DNA from: Diaporthe sp. PMI_573
Lineage: Eukaryota > Ascomycota > Sordariomycetes > Diaporthales > Diaporthaceae
Direction of reading: 5' to 3'
DNA length: 64,000 bases
NCBI GenBank assembly: GCA_021399435.1
Contig: JAJTUP010000010.1
Location: 310,001-374,000, forward strand
In this document: positions 35,201-46,311 of the stretch, piece by piece
Layout: every line of letters starts with the position of its first letter
Numbering within the stretch: the first letter of the stretch is position 1
Translations under genes and position numbers: made by a program
The notes under the pieces: model-generated
What the model saw: the letters and a program-made list of their open reading frames with translations, nothing else
Told to the model about the DNA's origin: nothing
The model's database searches: none

Positions 35201-35929
35201 TTGTTGTTGTAGTTGATGCCGTGGCGGCAAGGACGGAATCCGTTTGGCAGGCCCGCCGAGGGGTACTGGTGTGAAGAGCCCGCAGGCTCAGGCTCAGGCT
35301 ACCTACTCTACAGTACCCATTCCTCACATGCGTCCTCTAAAAAAAACAATATATAGACTTGTTCTGTTAGGACTAAAAACTATAGACTAATTTTATAACC
35401 TGGTTGGTTATGGACGGACGGAGAGTCAAAGGAAACTTCCACTATGCATCCTGTGTAACAAAGGTATATTGGTTGGGGCCTGGGTCGCATAGTGCAGCGG
35501 CAGCAGCAGCGGCAGCATAAGGAACGAAACGACCTCGCAGAGAGGAGTTGGGGACGGCGTAAACGGGCAAGGATCAGCAGCACCTTTATCTGCTTTGACA
35601 TACATGTCATATAGTACCAACATGAGCTTGCAGTTCGTTTGGATATACGCGAGCACGTCGCTGTTGGTTGGAGGTCAGCCAATGGGTAGCAAAGCCGCTC
35701 GGGACCCGCTGGATGAAGCGAGGCTATTTCACCTAGAAGCGGAAAGTTGTACCTGCGAGGAGAAGGCAAAGTGCTCACGCAGGGATGGAGCGAGGCAGAG
35801 GATGGAATCCTTTCGTCTTCCGTAGCTGGATGTATTAAGGACCGTTAGCCACCCCCTCCCCGAGGTATTCTTTCCCTTTTGCCTCCTTGTCTGTCACTCT
35901 TCACCAGAACGTCCAATCCACCATCCACC

Positions 35930-36766
35930 ATGGCCACCCCATTCACCCCAAATCAGGCCCTCAAGTTCGATGGCGCCCTTCTCCAGGAGCTCCAGGGCGA
36001 TGTCAGTGATACCATTGCGCGGGACCTGCTGCGCGAGGATTTGCCGCCCATTGCCCCATCGGCTGTCATACACGACAACAGTTGTGGTTACGGTGCTGTC
36101 ACCATGGCTGTTATGAATTCCAACCCGCCCAAGAACATCCAAATACACGCTACGGATGTCAATCCCATGTTTATAGCTCAGCTTCAGGCAAAGCTTGCCG
36201 AAAACCCATCCTGGCCCGTCACGATCGAAAACATGGATGCTTGCAATCTCACCTTCCCAGACAACACCTTCAACCTCTCGCTGACGACATTCATATTCGT
36301 CGGTCTAAGCGATGATGTCGCGGCTGCAAACCACATCCGGCGAACCCTACAACCCGGAGGAACCGGCGTTGTTGCCGTATGGAAGGAGATGCCGTGGCAC
36401 GTCGCCTTGGAAAACGCACACCACAAGACGCGTGGTGCGGACGAACCGATGGCTCCGTTCCTCAGCAAGATCTGGTACAAGAAGGAAAACCTTCAGCAGG
36501 TGACGACGGATGCGGGTTGGACGGACGTCAGGTACGTGGAGAAGACGGCATGGTTGAATCTCGGCGCCGATTTGAAGCGTTGGGCTGCGATTGCCTGGAC
36601 TTTTCTGGCGGCACCTGTTGGTGGTTGGCAGCGGCGTGACGAGGACAAATGGGACGAGGCAATCGATGCCATCGTGAACGAGTTGAGTCAGTCAGAATGG
36701 CACAAGGTTGAGGATGGCATTCATAAAATTCGCATGGTGGCGGATCTTCCAATTTACCGGAAGTAA
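35930..36766 (+). CDS. Class I SAM-dependent methyltransferase
   Basis: A single exon from ATG 35930 (context CCACCATGG, a strong start) encodes 278 residues. Motif I is VIHDNSCGYGAVT at 46-58. An acidic residue that should bind the ribose of SAM follows at D76 (IHATDVNP). The later FPDNTFNLSLTTFIF and LQPGGTGVVAVW segments match motifs II-III of the Methyltransf_11/25 type. No transmembrane or signal segment is seen, so it is probably cytosolic. Similar fungal enzymes methylate small molecules, often in secondary metabolism, but no biosynthetic backbone gene is adjacent. The substrate cannot be predicted. A longer frame from a TTG at 35879 was rejected. Confidence 0.87.
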   Translation: MATPFTPNQALKFDGALLQELQGDVSDTIARDLLREDLPPIAPSAVIHDNSCGYGAVTMAVMNSNPPKNIQIHATDVNPMFIAQLQAKLAENPSWPVTIENMDACNLTFPDNTFNLSLTTFIFVGLSDDVAAANHIRRTLQPGGTGVVAVWKEMPWHVALENAHHKTRGADEPMAPFLSKIWYKKENLQQVTTDAGWTDVRYVEKTAWLNLGADLKRWAAIAWTFLAAPVGGWQRRDEDKWDEAIDAIVNELSQSEWHKVEDGIHKIRMVADLPIYRK

Positions 36767-37436
36767 TGGCCCTGCACCGCCCATTGATATTCCCCTTCAA
36801 ATATTATGCCTTCTTTCTCTACATTGAGGGATGTGATGAGTACTTTAAAATACACTGAAGACAACATGGCTTCCCGATAAAACAAAGTCAGCCTTCGAAA
36901 GAAGCGACAAGCTATGTCTAATCACCGTTGGGCTTTTGCAAGGTCTGTAGAAGTGTCAACGGGTCTTCTAACGAAACGGAGCAGTGGTGTTACATGTCCA
37001 AGTATGTAAAAAGTGCTGATGAAATTCATGAAGCTTCAATACCAATTATTTGAGGGATTTTGGAGGCAGGGACTGAATGGGAAACTGGACAGAAACTTTC
37101 GCCGCGGTGAATATTTGCAGGTGCCTGATCAAGCGCCATGTGCCCAATTTCGAAGGAAAGTCGAGCGCCCTCAACGTGGTCTTCACATGTCGCTTTTAAC
37201 GTTCGACAGTACTACCAACTACCAATGCCCGAATGCTTGCGTCAAGGCAACTGCGACCCGTACCCAACCCGCCTTACCTTGCACTCAATCGCCGCAGGCA
37301 GTCACCGTTTCCCTTCCCCTCTTCATTCTTCAAACGATTTCAGTACACATGCGACTCTTCATCAATCCTCAGCAACTTGAAGCATCCGCCTAATCCAGTC
37401 TCTCCTCCACAACACGCTTCAGCCTTCTTCATCACA
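36767..37436. other. Intergenic, promoter of the interrupted secreted-protein gene
   Basis: No gene is recognised. The last 150 bp are pyrimidine-rich with CAACA-like leader sequence and should be the promoter and leader of the gene starting at 37437. Confidence 0.5.
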
Positions 37437-37827
37437 ATGAAGTCTCTCTTCATCTCCGTCATCGCAGTCTGTTCTGCTCTCATGCTGGCAGCAGCCTCTT
37501 ACGTGAGTGTCTACACACCCCGCGCGTTGCGTCCGAATCAACCCTTCGTGGCACTGAAAAGGAGTCGACCCTCCAAGGCTAACTGCTCGATACAAAAAGG
37601 TCCCGGCCAGCACCTTGTCCGCCCCCGACCCAAAGTATGGCGTGGTCGATGCCTCTTTCGCCGTCGAGACGATTCCCGGCAACGCATCGTCCACCATAAT
37701 TCTCAACGGCACGGTCCAGGAGGTCTACCAGCAGCTCCACGAGGCGAATCCCGACTACATGGATCTTCTCAACAATTACTGGGCGTCCAATCCCTCGATG
37801 ACTTCTCCAGATACCCTTCGCTCCCTC

Positions 37828-37832
37828 GAATC
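37828..37832 (+). repeat. Target site duplication, left copy (GAATC)
   Basis: GAATC directly precedes the left LTR and is repeated at 42910-42914 directly after the right LTR, as expected for a 5-bp staggered cut by a copia integrase. Confidence 0.9.
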
Positions 37833-37985
37833 TGTTGAAATGTAAGCAATAGTGCTTAGTATTCAGACTATTCTAGCTTCGTGTAAGTGGGCCAGAGGCC
37901 CTCTATATATATTCGTCTTACAGGAATAAAGATATTCCCTATTAATAATGCATTAATAATACACTTAGTCTAGAATATTCCAACA
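37833..37985 (-). repeat. LTR, 3' LTR of the copia element
   Basis: 153 bp, beginning TGTTGAAATG and ending ATTCCAACA on the plus strand. It is identical, base for base as read, to 42757-42909. Because pol runs on the minus strand, this copy is the 3' LTR. Confidence 0.95.
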
Positions 37986-37995
37986 TCCCCCCTTA
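37986..37995 (-). other. Polypurine tract of the copia element
   Basis: Adjacent to the inner edge of the 3' LTR the minus strand reads AAGGGGGGA, the normal plus-strand DNA priming site. Confidence 0.7.
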
Positions 37996-38680
37996 ATCTA
38001 GTCCTTAAGATAGATTAGATATAGAGGAGTTATTCTAGTGTAAAAACCTATTAAATAGGGTAAAAGACACTAGTTATAGTGTAGGTTATAGGAAGGAAAG
38101 TATGGCTAGAAGTCAAAAAACCCGTAGGAAAAAGACTTTCCAGTATGTAGGCAAAAAACCCAAAAACTTTGGTCCACGGCGGATTTGAACTCGAACCCTT
38201 GGCTTTGTATAGTGTATTCACATTGGGTATTGTTTCGAGTTTCTATTTGTATGGGCATTTGTATGGACATGTTATATTTGTTACAATCTATGGCGTGTCA
38301 TGGGCATTTATCACATTTGAAGTCAGGCGCTTGTTTATTTATACTATAGTGTCTACGGAATCACATTTTCTTAGTATTTTCCGTTGACTATATGCCTGCT
38401 TTTGTGTATATGGTATATATGCCCATTGACTGTATAAGCCGTATATGCCCAGTGTGTACCGTGCCTTTTATGAGGGTAAAACCTATTATCGTTTATTTCT
38501 CTAGGGGAAAACCTCCTGTTTATAAGCCAACTTGGCTATATATATAAGTGAGTCTATAGAATTTAATGTATATTGTTTTATGAGGAGGAAAAAATCTTGA
38601 CCCTAGTTATTAGAGAGTAAACGCCTCTGAGTTTATGGTTATCTTGCGCGCGCTTATTTGTTTATAGGCGAAAAATCTCT

Positions 38681-39496
38681 CTACTCTCTGGCTTCTTTTA
38701 TAGTGTTTTCTATTAGACCACACTTGTTTTTAGACTCTCTGTATATGTGACGGTCTATTGGTTTTGTAAGCCAGTCTGCTATATTAGACTTAGTGTCTAT
38801 ATAGTCGAGTTTAACTCGTCCTTCCTGAATCGAGTCTCGGCTGTAGTGGTATATTATATTAATATGCTTTGTTCGTTTATGGTATAGTGTATTGTGGGCT
38901 AAGTCTTTTGCGGCTTTGTTGTCTATATAAAGTTGTGGCCGATTAAGACTGTAGCCTATCTTCAGAGTGTTATTAAAGTACTCTGTTAAGTTATAAAGAT
39001 ATTCAGCTTCTTTAACTGCTTCTTTCAGACCCATATATTCTGCCTCGCAAGAGGAAAGGGCTGTTGTTTTTTGCAGTTGTGAATTCCAGCTAACTGGATT
39101 TATCTTATTAGTGTTATTGTCTTTATTATGTAGGCTGAATATATATCCTGAGGTGCTTCTTCCATTGTTTATATCGTTACCCCAGTTGGAATCTGTATAT
39201 CCTACTATTTGGATATTATTGCCAGAACAGTCGTATTGTTTGGATATATAGGGGAACTTATATAGGTATCCCCAGACCTTATTTAACTCGTCGATATGCT
39301 GTTGGCTTGGATTAGCCATATAACGAGCTAATTCGTTTATTGTGTATGTGAGATCTATTCTGGTCTTTAGGCTAGCATATAATAAGCTGCCTATTTGTTG
39401 TTGGTACCGCTCTATAGTACCTTTATCTGCTTCCCCTTTATTCTTTTCAAGTTTTCTTATTAGGGGTATATGGTGTAAGCTGAGGAATAATCTCAT
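38681..39496 (-). pseudogene. Copia pol fragment: RNase H domain
   Basis: A 271-codon frame encodes the end of reverse transcriptase and RNase H. It contains RYQQQIGSLLYASLKTRIDL, YTDSNWGND, TSGYIF, ALSSCEAEYMGL and YIDNKAAKDLA, which hold the acidic residues of the RNase H active site. The first residues overlap the end of the RT frame by about 50 nt in another frame, so a single frame change separates the two. The frame ends in a normal-looking C-terminus. It belongs to the same original pol polyprotein as the next two features. Confidence 0.9.
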
Positions 39497-40640
39497 GCTT
39501 TTGTACCTTTTCAGGTATATTAAACTTGTTAAGTATCTTGTCTATATATCTGTGTTGGCTTATAGTTATTGTTTTAGTTTCTCGGTCGATTTGAATATCG
39601 TTTCCAAGAAAACTAGTTAACTCGCCTTGAAAGTCGAGGTTTATTTGTTTGCTCAGCTTATTTATTATAGAGTCTATGTAAGACTTATTTGGCCCTAGGA
39701 CTATTATATCGTCCACGTGGCATATAAACGTTATCTCGAATTCTGGGTGTATAAACACTCCCTCGTCATAGGGGCATACTATGAACCCAGCATTTTTTAG
39801 GACGCCAGATAGATATTTATACCATAGGAGAGGTGCTTGCTTGAGACCATATATAGCCTTTTTAAGCTTGGCTACCTTATTTTTATATTTTGGGTCCCTA
39901 TATAGATACGAGGGTAATTTCATATATATCTCGTAATCTATTTCTGAGTGTAGGAAGGCGTTTTTAACGTCGTAGCTGTATATAAGCCATCCTTTATTGA
40001 CTGCTATAATAAGCAGTATAGTATATGTTTCTGGCCGGCAGACTGTGGAAAACGTTTCCAAATAGTCTATTCCGAGCCTTTGGTTATATCCCTGAATCAC
40101 CCAGCGGGCTTTATATCTTATGTTTTCTGCTTCGTTGACTATCCAACTAGGCTTTATTATATCAGGGTTATTAATGAATTTTTCTTTAAAGACCCACTTC
40201 CCCCCTAAAGCCGTACAGTTGGGAGGTAAGTCGACTATTATATAGCTTCCTTGTTCGTAGAAACTATTATCCTCATCGAGCATAGCTCGTATCCAGTTAT
40301 CCCTATTAGGACTATTTAGTATATCTCTTATACTAGTTGGTTCACCGTTATTTGCTGCTGTTAAGCAGTATTTTATAGTTGGTGAGTTATTATTTCTGTT
40401 TCCTAGTATAGAGGCTATTGTGTTTAATAGTGTATCCTGTACACTGTATATGTAGTCTTCGGGATTTCCTTGGACTACAATCTCATCAAGTATAGGAGGA
40501 GACTCTTGTCTATAGTTTTGTACTTGGTTTTGCTCCTCTGGTACTTGTCCTGGTTCTTGTTCTGGTAGAGGGTCTATTTGAGGTTGTATATAAGTCGTTT
40601 TCTTGAGAGAGAGTTTTATTGTTGTTGTTGTCTGAGGGCT
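39447..40640 (-). pseudogene. Copia pol fragment: reverse transcriptase
   Basis: The frame is open from about 40640 down to 39447. It first encodes a proline- and glutamine-rich linker, then the RVT_2 domain: GSYIIVDLPPNC, KARWVIQGYNQ, YSYDVKNAFLHSEI, LKKAIYGLKQAPLLWYK and ICHVDDIIVLG. The last carries the catalytic Asp pair, with His in place of the usual first Tyr. There is no obvious inactivating change inside the domain. It is separated from the integrase frame by a frame change and from RNase H by another. It could not be translated as one polyprotein. Confidence 0.9.
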
Positions 40641-40704
40641 GAATATATTTACCCTCGATTATTCGTATATCTCTTACAAGTAACGGCTTTTTGTTATCTA
40701 TGTC

Positions 40705-42375
40705 CTAGACCCTGTATATTTGTGATTCTGGTATAGTATTTAAAAGAATACCCTTTTTGTTTCTTGGTTCAAGCTTTGCCTTTTCCTTATTATCTTGGAA
40801 ATAGACTAGTGAACCCCATATCTTTAAGTTATTGGTGTAGGGCTTCTTTTTATTTATCACCTCGTATGGGCTTTTATAGTCTAAGCCTCGGTGTGGTGTT
40901 ATATTGTATAAGTGTACTGCGTATTTTATTGCTTCTCCCCAGAGATATACAGGGAGGTTTGCAGTATATAAGAGACTTCTGACTTTATTGATTATAGTTA
41001 GATTAAGTCTCTCTATTAGCCCATTGGGCTCTTTTGTGTATGGAGGTGTAGTATGGTGTTCTATGCCGTATTTAGCAGCAAGGATTTTAAATCTCTTGTT
41101 TATGTATTCGCCTCCGTTATCTGTAAAGAACTCTTTTATTCTCTTATTGTATTTGTTTTCTGCCTTGCTCTTATAGTCTTCGAAAGCTTCCAGAGCTTCG
41201 TCTTTATTCCTTAGCAAGGTTACCTTGAGATATCGAGTATGCTTATCAAGAAAGAGTATATAGTACTTATATTTATCGTATGTAGGTTTGAGTGGTCCGC
41301 CTATATTACTATGAACTCTTTCGAGTATATTGTAGACTTTGTTTGTTAGGCTTTCCTTATTAACCTTTGTTATGTATTTGCTTCGAAGGCAGACATCACA
41401 CTTAGTTATGTAGTCTTTGATAGACTTATTTATAGTAGTGTGAATATTGTTTGTTTGAAGGAATATCTTAAGGGCTTGTGGATTTATATGCCCTAAACGA
41501 CAGTGCCACTTATATGCTTCATCTCTCTGCTTATGGTTATTTGCAGTAGTCTTTTGTGTGGCAAGTATATTTCGAGGTTGGTATTTAGGTCTTTTGGTCT
41601 CTTTTTCTATAGAGACTCTTATAAAATATAGACCATTCTTTTGATATCCTCGAGTTATGAGCTTATTGGTCGTCCTTGAGTATAGTTTTATAGTATTTCC
41701 TTCTAGCTCAAGTCTTATATAGTGGGAGATAGTCTTGTAGCCTAGAATATTGATTCCTAGTGTAGGAATATAGTATATATTGTCTAGTTTGACTGTTGTG
41801 TTTGTGTCTAGGCATTTTATCATAGAATCTCCTAGCTTATTTACTTGAATAGAGCTAGCATTACCCCATTTAACTTGTTTATTTACTGAGCGAAGGTTAT
41901 TAAAGAGTGTTATGTCAGAGAAACTGATTATATTCGCAGCAGTATCTACAGCTAGTTCTACAGTCTGAGTGTTTTTCTGAATAGAATTCAGATACTCTGG
42001 ATATTCTGTAGGCTTATGAGCTGTTATTGTATATATATATGGGGTGTATATGTTATGGTTATTGTTGTTTATTTCCATGAATTTCATGGCCTCAAAAGAG
42101 AAATTCTTGAGGTTATAGTGGGATTTTAGAGCCTCCCAGGCTTCTTGGGCACTATTAAGGTCCTTAATAAACATAATAGGACCAGGCCCGCACATCAGTT
42201 TGATGTTACTGATGGCACGCTTATTCTGGGGACCAGTTAGGCCTACAAAAGGCGTTTCTGTATTCCCAGAGGTAGCGTTATCCCTCTCCATCCAGGCTAG
42301 GAGTTCAATACTCCAATAGACGTAGTTATCGGCCCCAGAGAGGATTGGAACACCAAACTTATCAGGGGTAGCCAT
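40705..42375 (-). pseudogene. Copia gag-protease-integrase frame, shortened and mutated
   Basis: A 556-codon frame starts at ATG 42375 with the gag-type N-terminus (FGVPILSGADNYVYWSIELLAW). After only about 120 residues it runs into the protease region, so most of gag, including the CCHC knuckle, is missing. The protease site reads AVDTAANI. The gag_pre-integrase zinc motif is intact (WHCRLGHINP...CDVC). In the integrase, FFTDNGGEY and NGLIERLN are present, but the first catalytic position reads VHSNIGGP, with Asn for Asp. The frame stops at TAG where copia proteins have a YR-x-x-D strand, consistent with a changed Trp codon. Confidence 0.9.
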
Positions 42376-42742
42376 AGTGGAGTTTTTGAGAGAGGTTTGA
42401 GGAAGATAGAGATAGGTGGTTTTTGTTGTGGGTTGAAAAATCGAATGATGGTGTTTTTTGAGATTTGGAAATTGGAGGATAAAGAGTAGAAGAAGGGCTT
42501 TCGAATGGTATAGTTTGTGTGTGTGTAGGGCAAATGTTTGTTGAGAAACGGCTGAGTGTTTCGAGGTGGCGTAGGTAGTGCAGAGTGGTCACAGGGCGTG
42601 GAGGCACGTCTGGCGAGGTGTCGTCGAAGGTTCGAGAATTGGTGTAAGTCAGGGGTGTCACGTGACTAGAGATCCTTCTGATTGGGTGCAGCGTTGATAA
42701 AAGTGGGGCAGATGGTCTGTGCTCAGGGGCTAGCGGAACGGC

Positions 42743-42756
42743 CGGAGTTCATAACC
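42743..42756 (-). other. Primer binding site of the copia element, initiator-tRNA half type
   Basis: Directly inside the 5' LTR the minus strand reads GGTTATGAACTCCG. The first eight bases match the anticodon region of initiator tRNA-Met, the primer type used by copia itself, in which an internally cut tRNA half primes. The ninth base differs from the usual GGTTATGAG. Confidence 0.55.
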
Positions 42757-42909
42757 TGTTGAAATGTAAGCAATAGTGCTTAGTATTCAGACTATTCTAG
42801 CTTCGTGTAAGTGGGCCAGAGGCCCTCTATATATATTCGTCTTACAGGAATAAAGATATTCCCTATTAATAATGCATTAATAATACACTTAGTCTAGAAT
42901 ATTCCAACA
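42757..42909 (-). repeat. LTR, 5' LTR of the copia element
   Basis: 153 bp, the same as 37833-37985. It is followed by GAATC (42910-42914), the right copy of the target duplication, after which the host exon resumes in frame. Confidence 0.95.
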
Positions 42910-42914
42910 GAATC
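42910..42914 (+). repeat. Target site duplication, right copy (GAATC)
   Basis: Matches the GAATC at 37828-37832. Removing one copy together with the element restores the host codon. Confidence 0.9.
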
Positions 42915-43519
42915 GATGGATGACCGGGGTGATTGCGGTTACTGCAAAGTCTGCACCAAGCGGTGGCAACGTAAGTACCAGCCTTCTTTGCTTCCTGATT
43001 TCCCGTCCTGGAAGGTCCCAGACAGTATCACTTCACGGTCCATAGCCGTTTATTAACATTTGCAAGCCGCCGGCTACAAAACCATTCTCGAAGGCATGAC
43101 CTACCTCAGCAAAATCAAGAGCCGGCCTGCACTCCCGCCTGGCCCTGGATCCTGCAGCCGCATCAGCTGCGATTGGGGCGAGCAGATCTGGTGGTGCAAT
43201 GACAGCGACGAGCGGAAGGAGTTGGACTCATGGCAGGAGGTCGTGAATGCTGCGGAGGACATCACGCGCCAGTGTTTCTGGTTTTCTCTGGACATGAAGC
43301 CCATGACGGGCGGCCAGATTTTCGAGCCGGGTGGTTGGAACGTTGTCATCCGAGCCGAGGGTGCCAAGTGTTAATGATCAGGGTTGGTTCAAGCATTGGA
43401 GAGTCCCGTGAGGCGAAGTATTTTCCAAAATTCCAATTTTGATGGTCATTGAGATCAAGGAATGAAAGCAACCGAAGGTCTAATGCGTTTATACGTCTAT
43501 GGTCAAATGAGACTCTTCT

Positions 43520-44602
43520 CTAGATTGCAGAGACCACAACAGATGAACCAAGACTTGACGGCAGGAGGAACCCCGACCTCGCTCCAAGGTAAATGAATGT
43601 GAAAATGACGAGAGTGATCACGAGCCATACCCCCGCCGTCGCAAGCATCATTCCCTTGATCAGCTCGTTGAGCGCCGCGGCGTCGTTGACACGGGGGAAG
43701 GGCTCCTTGGGCACAGGCTTGTTCAGCATCTTGCAGAGCGGCGCCCACCCATCCGTGATCTCCATCCAATACATCTGCCCCGGCGGCGTCTTCTTCTCCA
43801 CCGTCTTGTTGTGGAGAGCAATCAGATCTAGGAGAAGAAACTGTCAGCACCTAAGAAAAGAGGTGATCGCAAGAAGAGGAACGGGACGTACGAGGACCAG
43901 GGACCACGTTCCCGGAGACCTTAGCGCCCAGCTTGCCTCTTCCTCTGATCCCCTCGATGAAGGCCGGGAACCACCGCCACGTAGGCATCGGCGCCAGGAA
44001 GTACGGCAACCACCACGGTGCCGCGACCTTGTTCAGGTTCCCCATGCTCTTCCACCAGGCGTCTGGGTCCCGCTTAACGCCCATGACCTGTTTGGCGGCA
44101 GTATATGTAAGCACGACGATTCTAAGCTGAAGTTTCTGCCTTGAGGCTCGATGGCCAACGATGGAGGGCAACCAAGCATGGCCGCGGAGAGACACGACCT
44201 ACTTTGACATTCGGGTATAGTTCGACCAGCTCGCCAATGAAGTCAACAGCTGGCACATCGGTGACACCGACGAATCCCCTCGTTGCCTCGCGGAGCGCTT
44301 TCATCAAAGCAGGACGGTTACCTGCATCACGTTGCCTGTAGACCTCGATCCACTTCTCCACATAGCCTGTCCACACAGTTTGGTCAGTTCTCAATGCGGC
44401 CCTGCGACCAACCCACAGGGTGTTCCCTCCCTAACATACTGTCCTCTCTGCCCAGCATTTGAGAGCCGCCATGGCAAACTGGCCCATCTAGCAGCTTTTC
44501 GAGGGCGATCGCCATCGACGAGGTTCCGGTGCGGGAGTAACCTGCTCCAATGACTTCCAAGGTCCTGTTTGGATCAGTGGGGACGGAGGGTACGCCACCC
44601 AT
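43520..44602 (-). CDS. Sulfotransfer_4-type P-loop protein with C-terminal membrane anchor
   Basis: Exons 44602-44440, 44366-44203, 44087-43892 and 43827-43520 give 276 residues. Near the N-terminus, VIGAGYSRTGTSSMAIALEKL carries the PAPS-binding P-loop motif (RTGTSS) of the fungal Sulfotransfer_4 family. The downstream VKRDPDAWWKS segment, reconstructed across an intron, is the family's second signature. DGWAPLC and PFPRVN are typical of the last third. A hydrophobic segment around residues 245-265 predicts one transmembrane helix near the C-terminus. Many members of this family are annotated only as hypothetical or sulfotransferase-like, and activity is unproven. The strand is convergent with the interrupted gene. 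Confidence 0.87.
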
Positions 44603-45585
44603 CTTGACGATGTTGCCGGAGTTGGTGGGAAGGCTGGAGCGGGAGAGGAGACGGAAAAAATTACGAAATGTTAACGTATAGCTCAAGATCAAATAAAATT
44701 ATGGCGATACTCCGTGCTTTCCAGATGATGTCTCCGCGAGGAAATCTTTAGCTGGGCACCAAGCGTTGTAAAAACGCTCTTATCGAGTGGGAGGTTTCCA
44801 ATGGTGCAGCCTCAGGTAGAAATGGGGATAGTTTTATGACTTATTGGCTTGGCATCTCTCAGTGACGGGTCAGCAACATTGTCGTAAGACGACCGACCTG
44901 ACGTAGTGCATTCGCTATAAGATTCCCGAACACCCCCATCTCGACTTCGCCTCTGTTCCAATCGACACTGAAATCTGAAACGACCGTTGAGTGTTCGGGC
45001 AAAATGCCGTTGATCGGCCATGCAGAGTACCCTTATACAGCGGCACCTCTGCTTCGCATTGCAAGATTTGGTCTACGAATGCGATTCCGATGCATTATTG
45101 CCACCGAGATCCAGCCCGTGTGCGTCCTGGAACTCGTGGTAGGTGGCGGATTGGCTGACTGTCAGCACGCGAGGCTGACCTGTCAGCACTCCCGACAAAG
45201 TTTGGGGGACACTTCGTTCACCGTCATCAGTGAAGTTGATCTCGGGATTCAATTGAAAATAGATACGATCCTGCTTTTATGATTCTCTCGGTCCCATAAT
45301 TGTCTCTGACTTGCCAGTGCACTCGTTTCCCAAGGTTGCCCTGCCTTGCTGTGCCTGACAGCGGAAGAGTGACAATTCTTGTTAAATCTACCCAAGCGCC
45401 ACACACGCAGTGGCAAGATCAACACCCTAGTTCATCTAAATATTTTTCGCCAAAAAGGAAACAAGCCCTTCTTCAGGCCACTCGCATTGCGACCGGTACC
45501 CCTCTCCACCACCCGCATGTCAGGGTCCCCTTGAATCCTCGCCAACTCGACAAGTCCTCACTCGGACAGTCTATCACCGCCAAAA
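44603..45585. other. Intergenic between divergent genes
   Basis: No gene is recognised. The right end is pyrimidine- and CA-rich, like a fungal leader preceding ATG 45586. Confidence 0.45.
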
Positions 45586-45888
45586 ATGGGCCTTCATGAG
45601 GAGAGGCCCCAATCAGGTCTCCTCGAGGACGTTAAGAAGCAGAAGAAGGTCGTCGCATTTGCCGCCATAGAGGTGCGGGAGGAAGTGGCTGTCCGGCCCG
45701 AGACTATCCGGGTCCAGACCTGGCCCAGGGCTGTCGCGGATAAGTCCAGGGAGATCGAGCTCGATACCGAGCCAAATATTCACAGGCCTAGGGGACAGCT
45801 GGTGGAGCGTGGGGGCGCGCTGTCCTATGTGACGGAGATGTTTTTCTACATGCGCAACTTCAACTTTTTCCCGCTCCAACATTACTGA
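45586..45888 (+). CDS. Hypothetical protein, 100 residues
   Basis: A single frame from ATG 45586 (context CAAAAATGG) follows a CT/CA-rich leader that looks like a real 5' untranslated region. The protein is charged, with an LEDVKKQKKVVAF start, alternating acidic and basic residues and an aromatic C-terminus (MFFYMRNFNFFPLQHY). There is no domain, signal peptide or clear intron. It could be a small genuine gene, or the first exon of a longer one whose later parts are not visible. Confidence 0.35.
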   Translation: MGLHEERPQSGLLEDVKKQKKVVAFAAIEVREEVAVRPETIRVQTWPRAVADKSREIELDTEPNIHRPRGQLVERGGALSYVTEMFFYMRNFNFFPLQHY

Positions 45889-46311
45889 TTGGAATCACCA
45901 GTACCACTGTCAAGGTTGCAATCAAGAGTTTCAACATTCTTTTCATGGATCGAGGAAGGTGATGGCGCAAAGTTTGCATCTTTTTTTTTTGCATTGTATT
46001 TGTGTATAGATATTTGGCACGATAAATAGTGTGTTCAAATTCTGATTGCATATTGAGAACCTCAATGTTCCATGAGGCGACAAGTATGAACCGAACCACG
46101 GACTGAATAGGGCTGTTTTTGACCTTGATGGACTTGAAATTTCCGTGTCTGGTTTTAATCAACAAAGAATGTCCATGTGGCCCGATATATCATCATGCAT
46201 CCGTACTCTCCTGTCTACCGTATAGATCAAAGCCTTTTGAGAATCATTCAATCATGAACCGCAATTTCGCCTTTTGCTCCAGCAAGCTCACATGCAGCTC
46301 AGAGCTTATCC

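Larger units (their letters stand above)
37833..42909 (-). mobile_element. Ty1/copia LTR retrotransposon, 5,077 bp, defective coding region
   Basis: The element is bounded by two 153-bp LTRs that I read as identical, with TGTTG..CAACA ends and a 5-bp target duplication. Pol reads on the minus strand in copia order: shortened gag, protease, integrase, reverse transcriptase, RNase H. Defects are a gag lacking the CCHC zinc knuckle, a protease site reading VDTAAN instead of D-S/T-G-A, and an integrase start reading VHSN where Asp is expected. There is also a TAG at 40705-40707 and two frame changes (about 40600-40700 and 39450-39500). The element is much more A/T-rich than the host genes. Primer site and polypurine tract are present. 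Confidence 0.95.
37437..43374 (+). pseudogene. Secreted cysteine-containing protein gene split by a copia element
   Basis: Host exons are 37437-37502 (signal peptide MKSLFISVIAVCSALMLAAAS), 37600-37832, then after the insertion 42915-42970 and 43067-43374. Without the element and one copy of the target duplication the frame closes exactly at 220 residues. The gene was therefore intact when hit. The last part has GPGSCSRISC, IWWCND and GGWNVVIRAEGAKC, a pattern of a fungal small secreted protein family of unknown function. A paralogue lies at 59195. As it stands, translation would enter the LTR and stop at 37845, losing most of the cysteine-rich part. The element lies in antisense orientation to the gene. 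Confidence 0.88.

Noticed and set aside
38165..38205. tRNA T-arm-like sequence (GGTTCGAGTTCAAATCC then GGACCA on the minus strand) in the retroelement
   Set aside because: The stems do not pair and no D or anticodon arm precedes it; no cloverleaf can be built.
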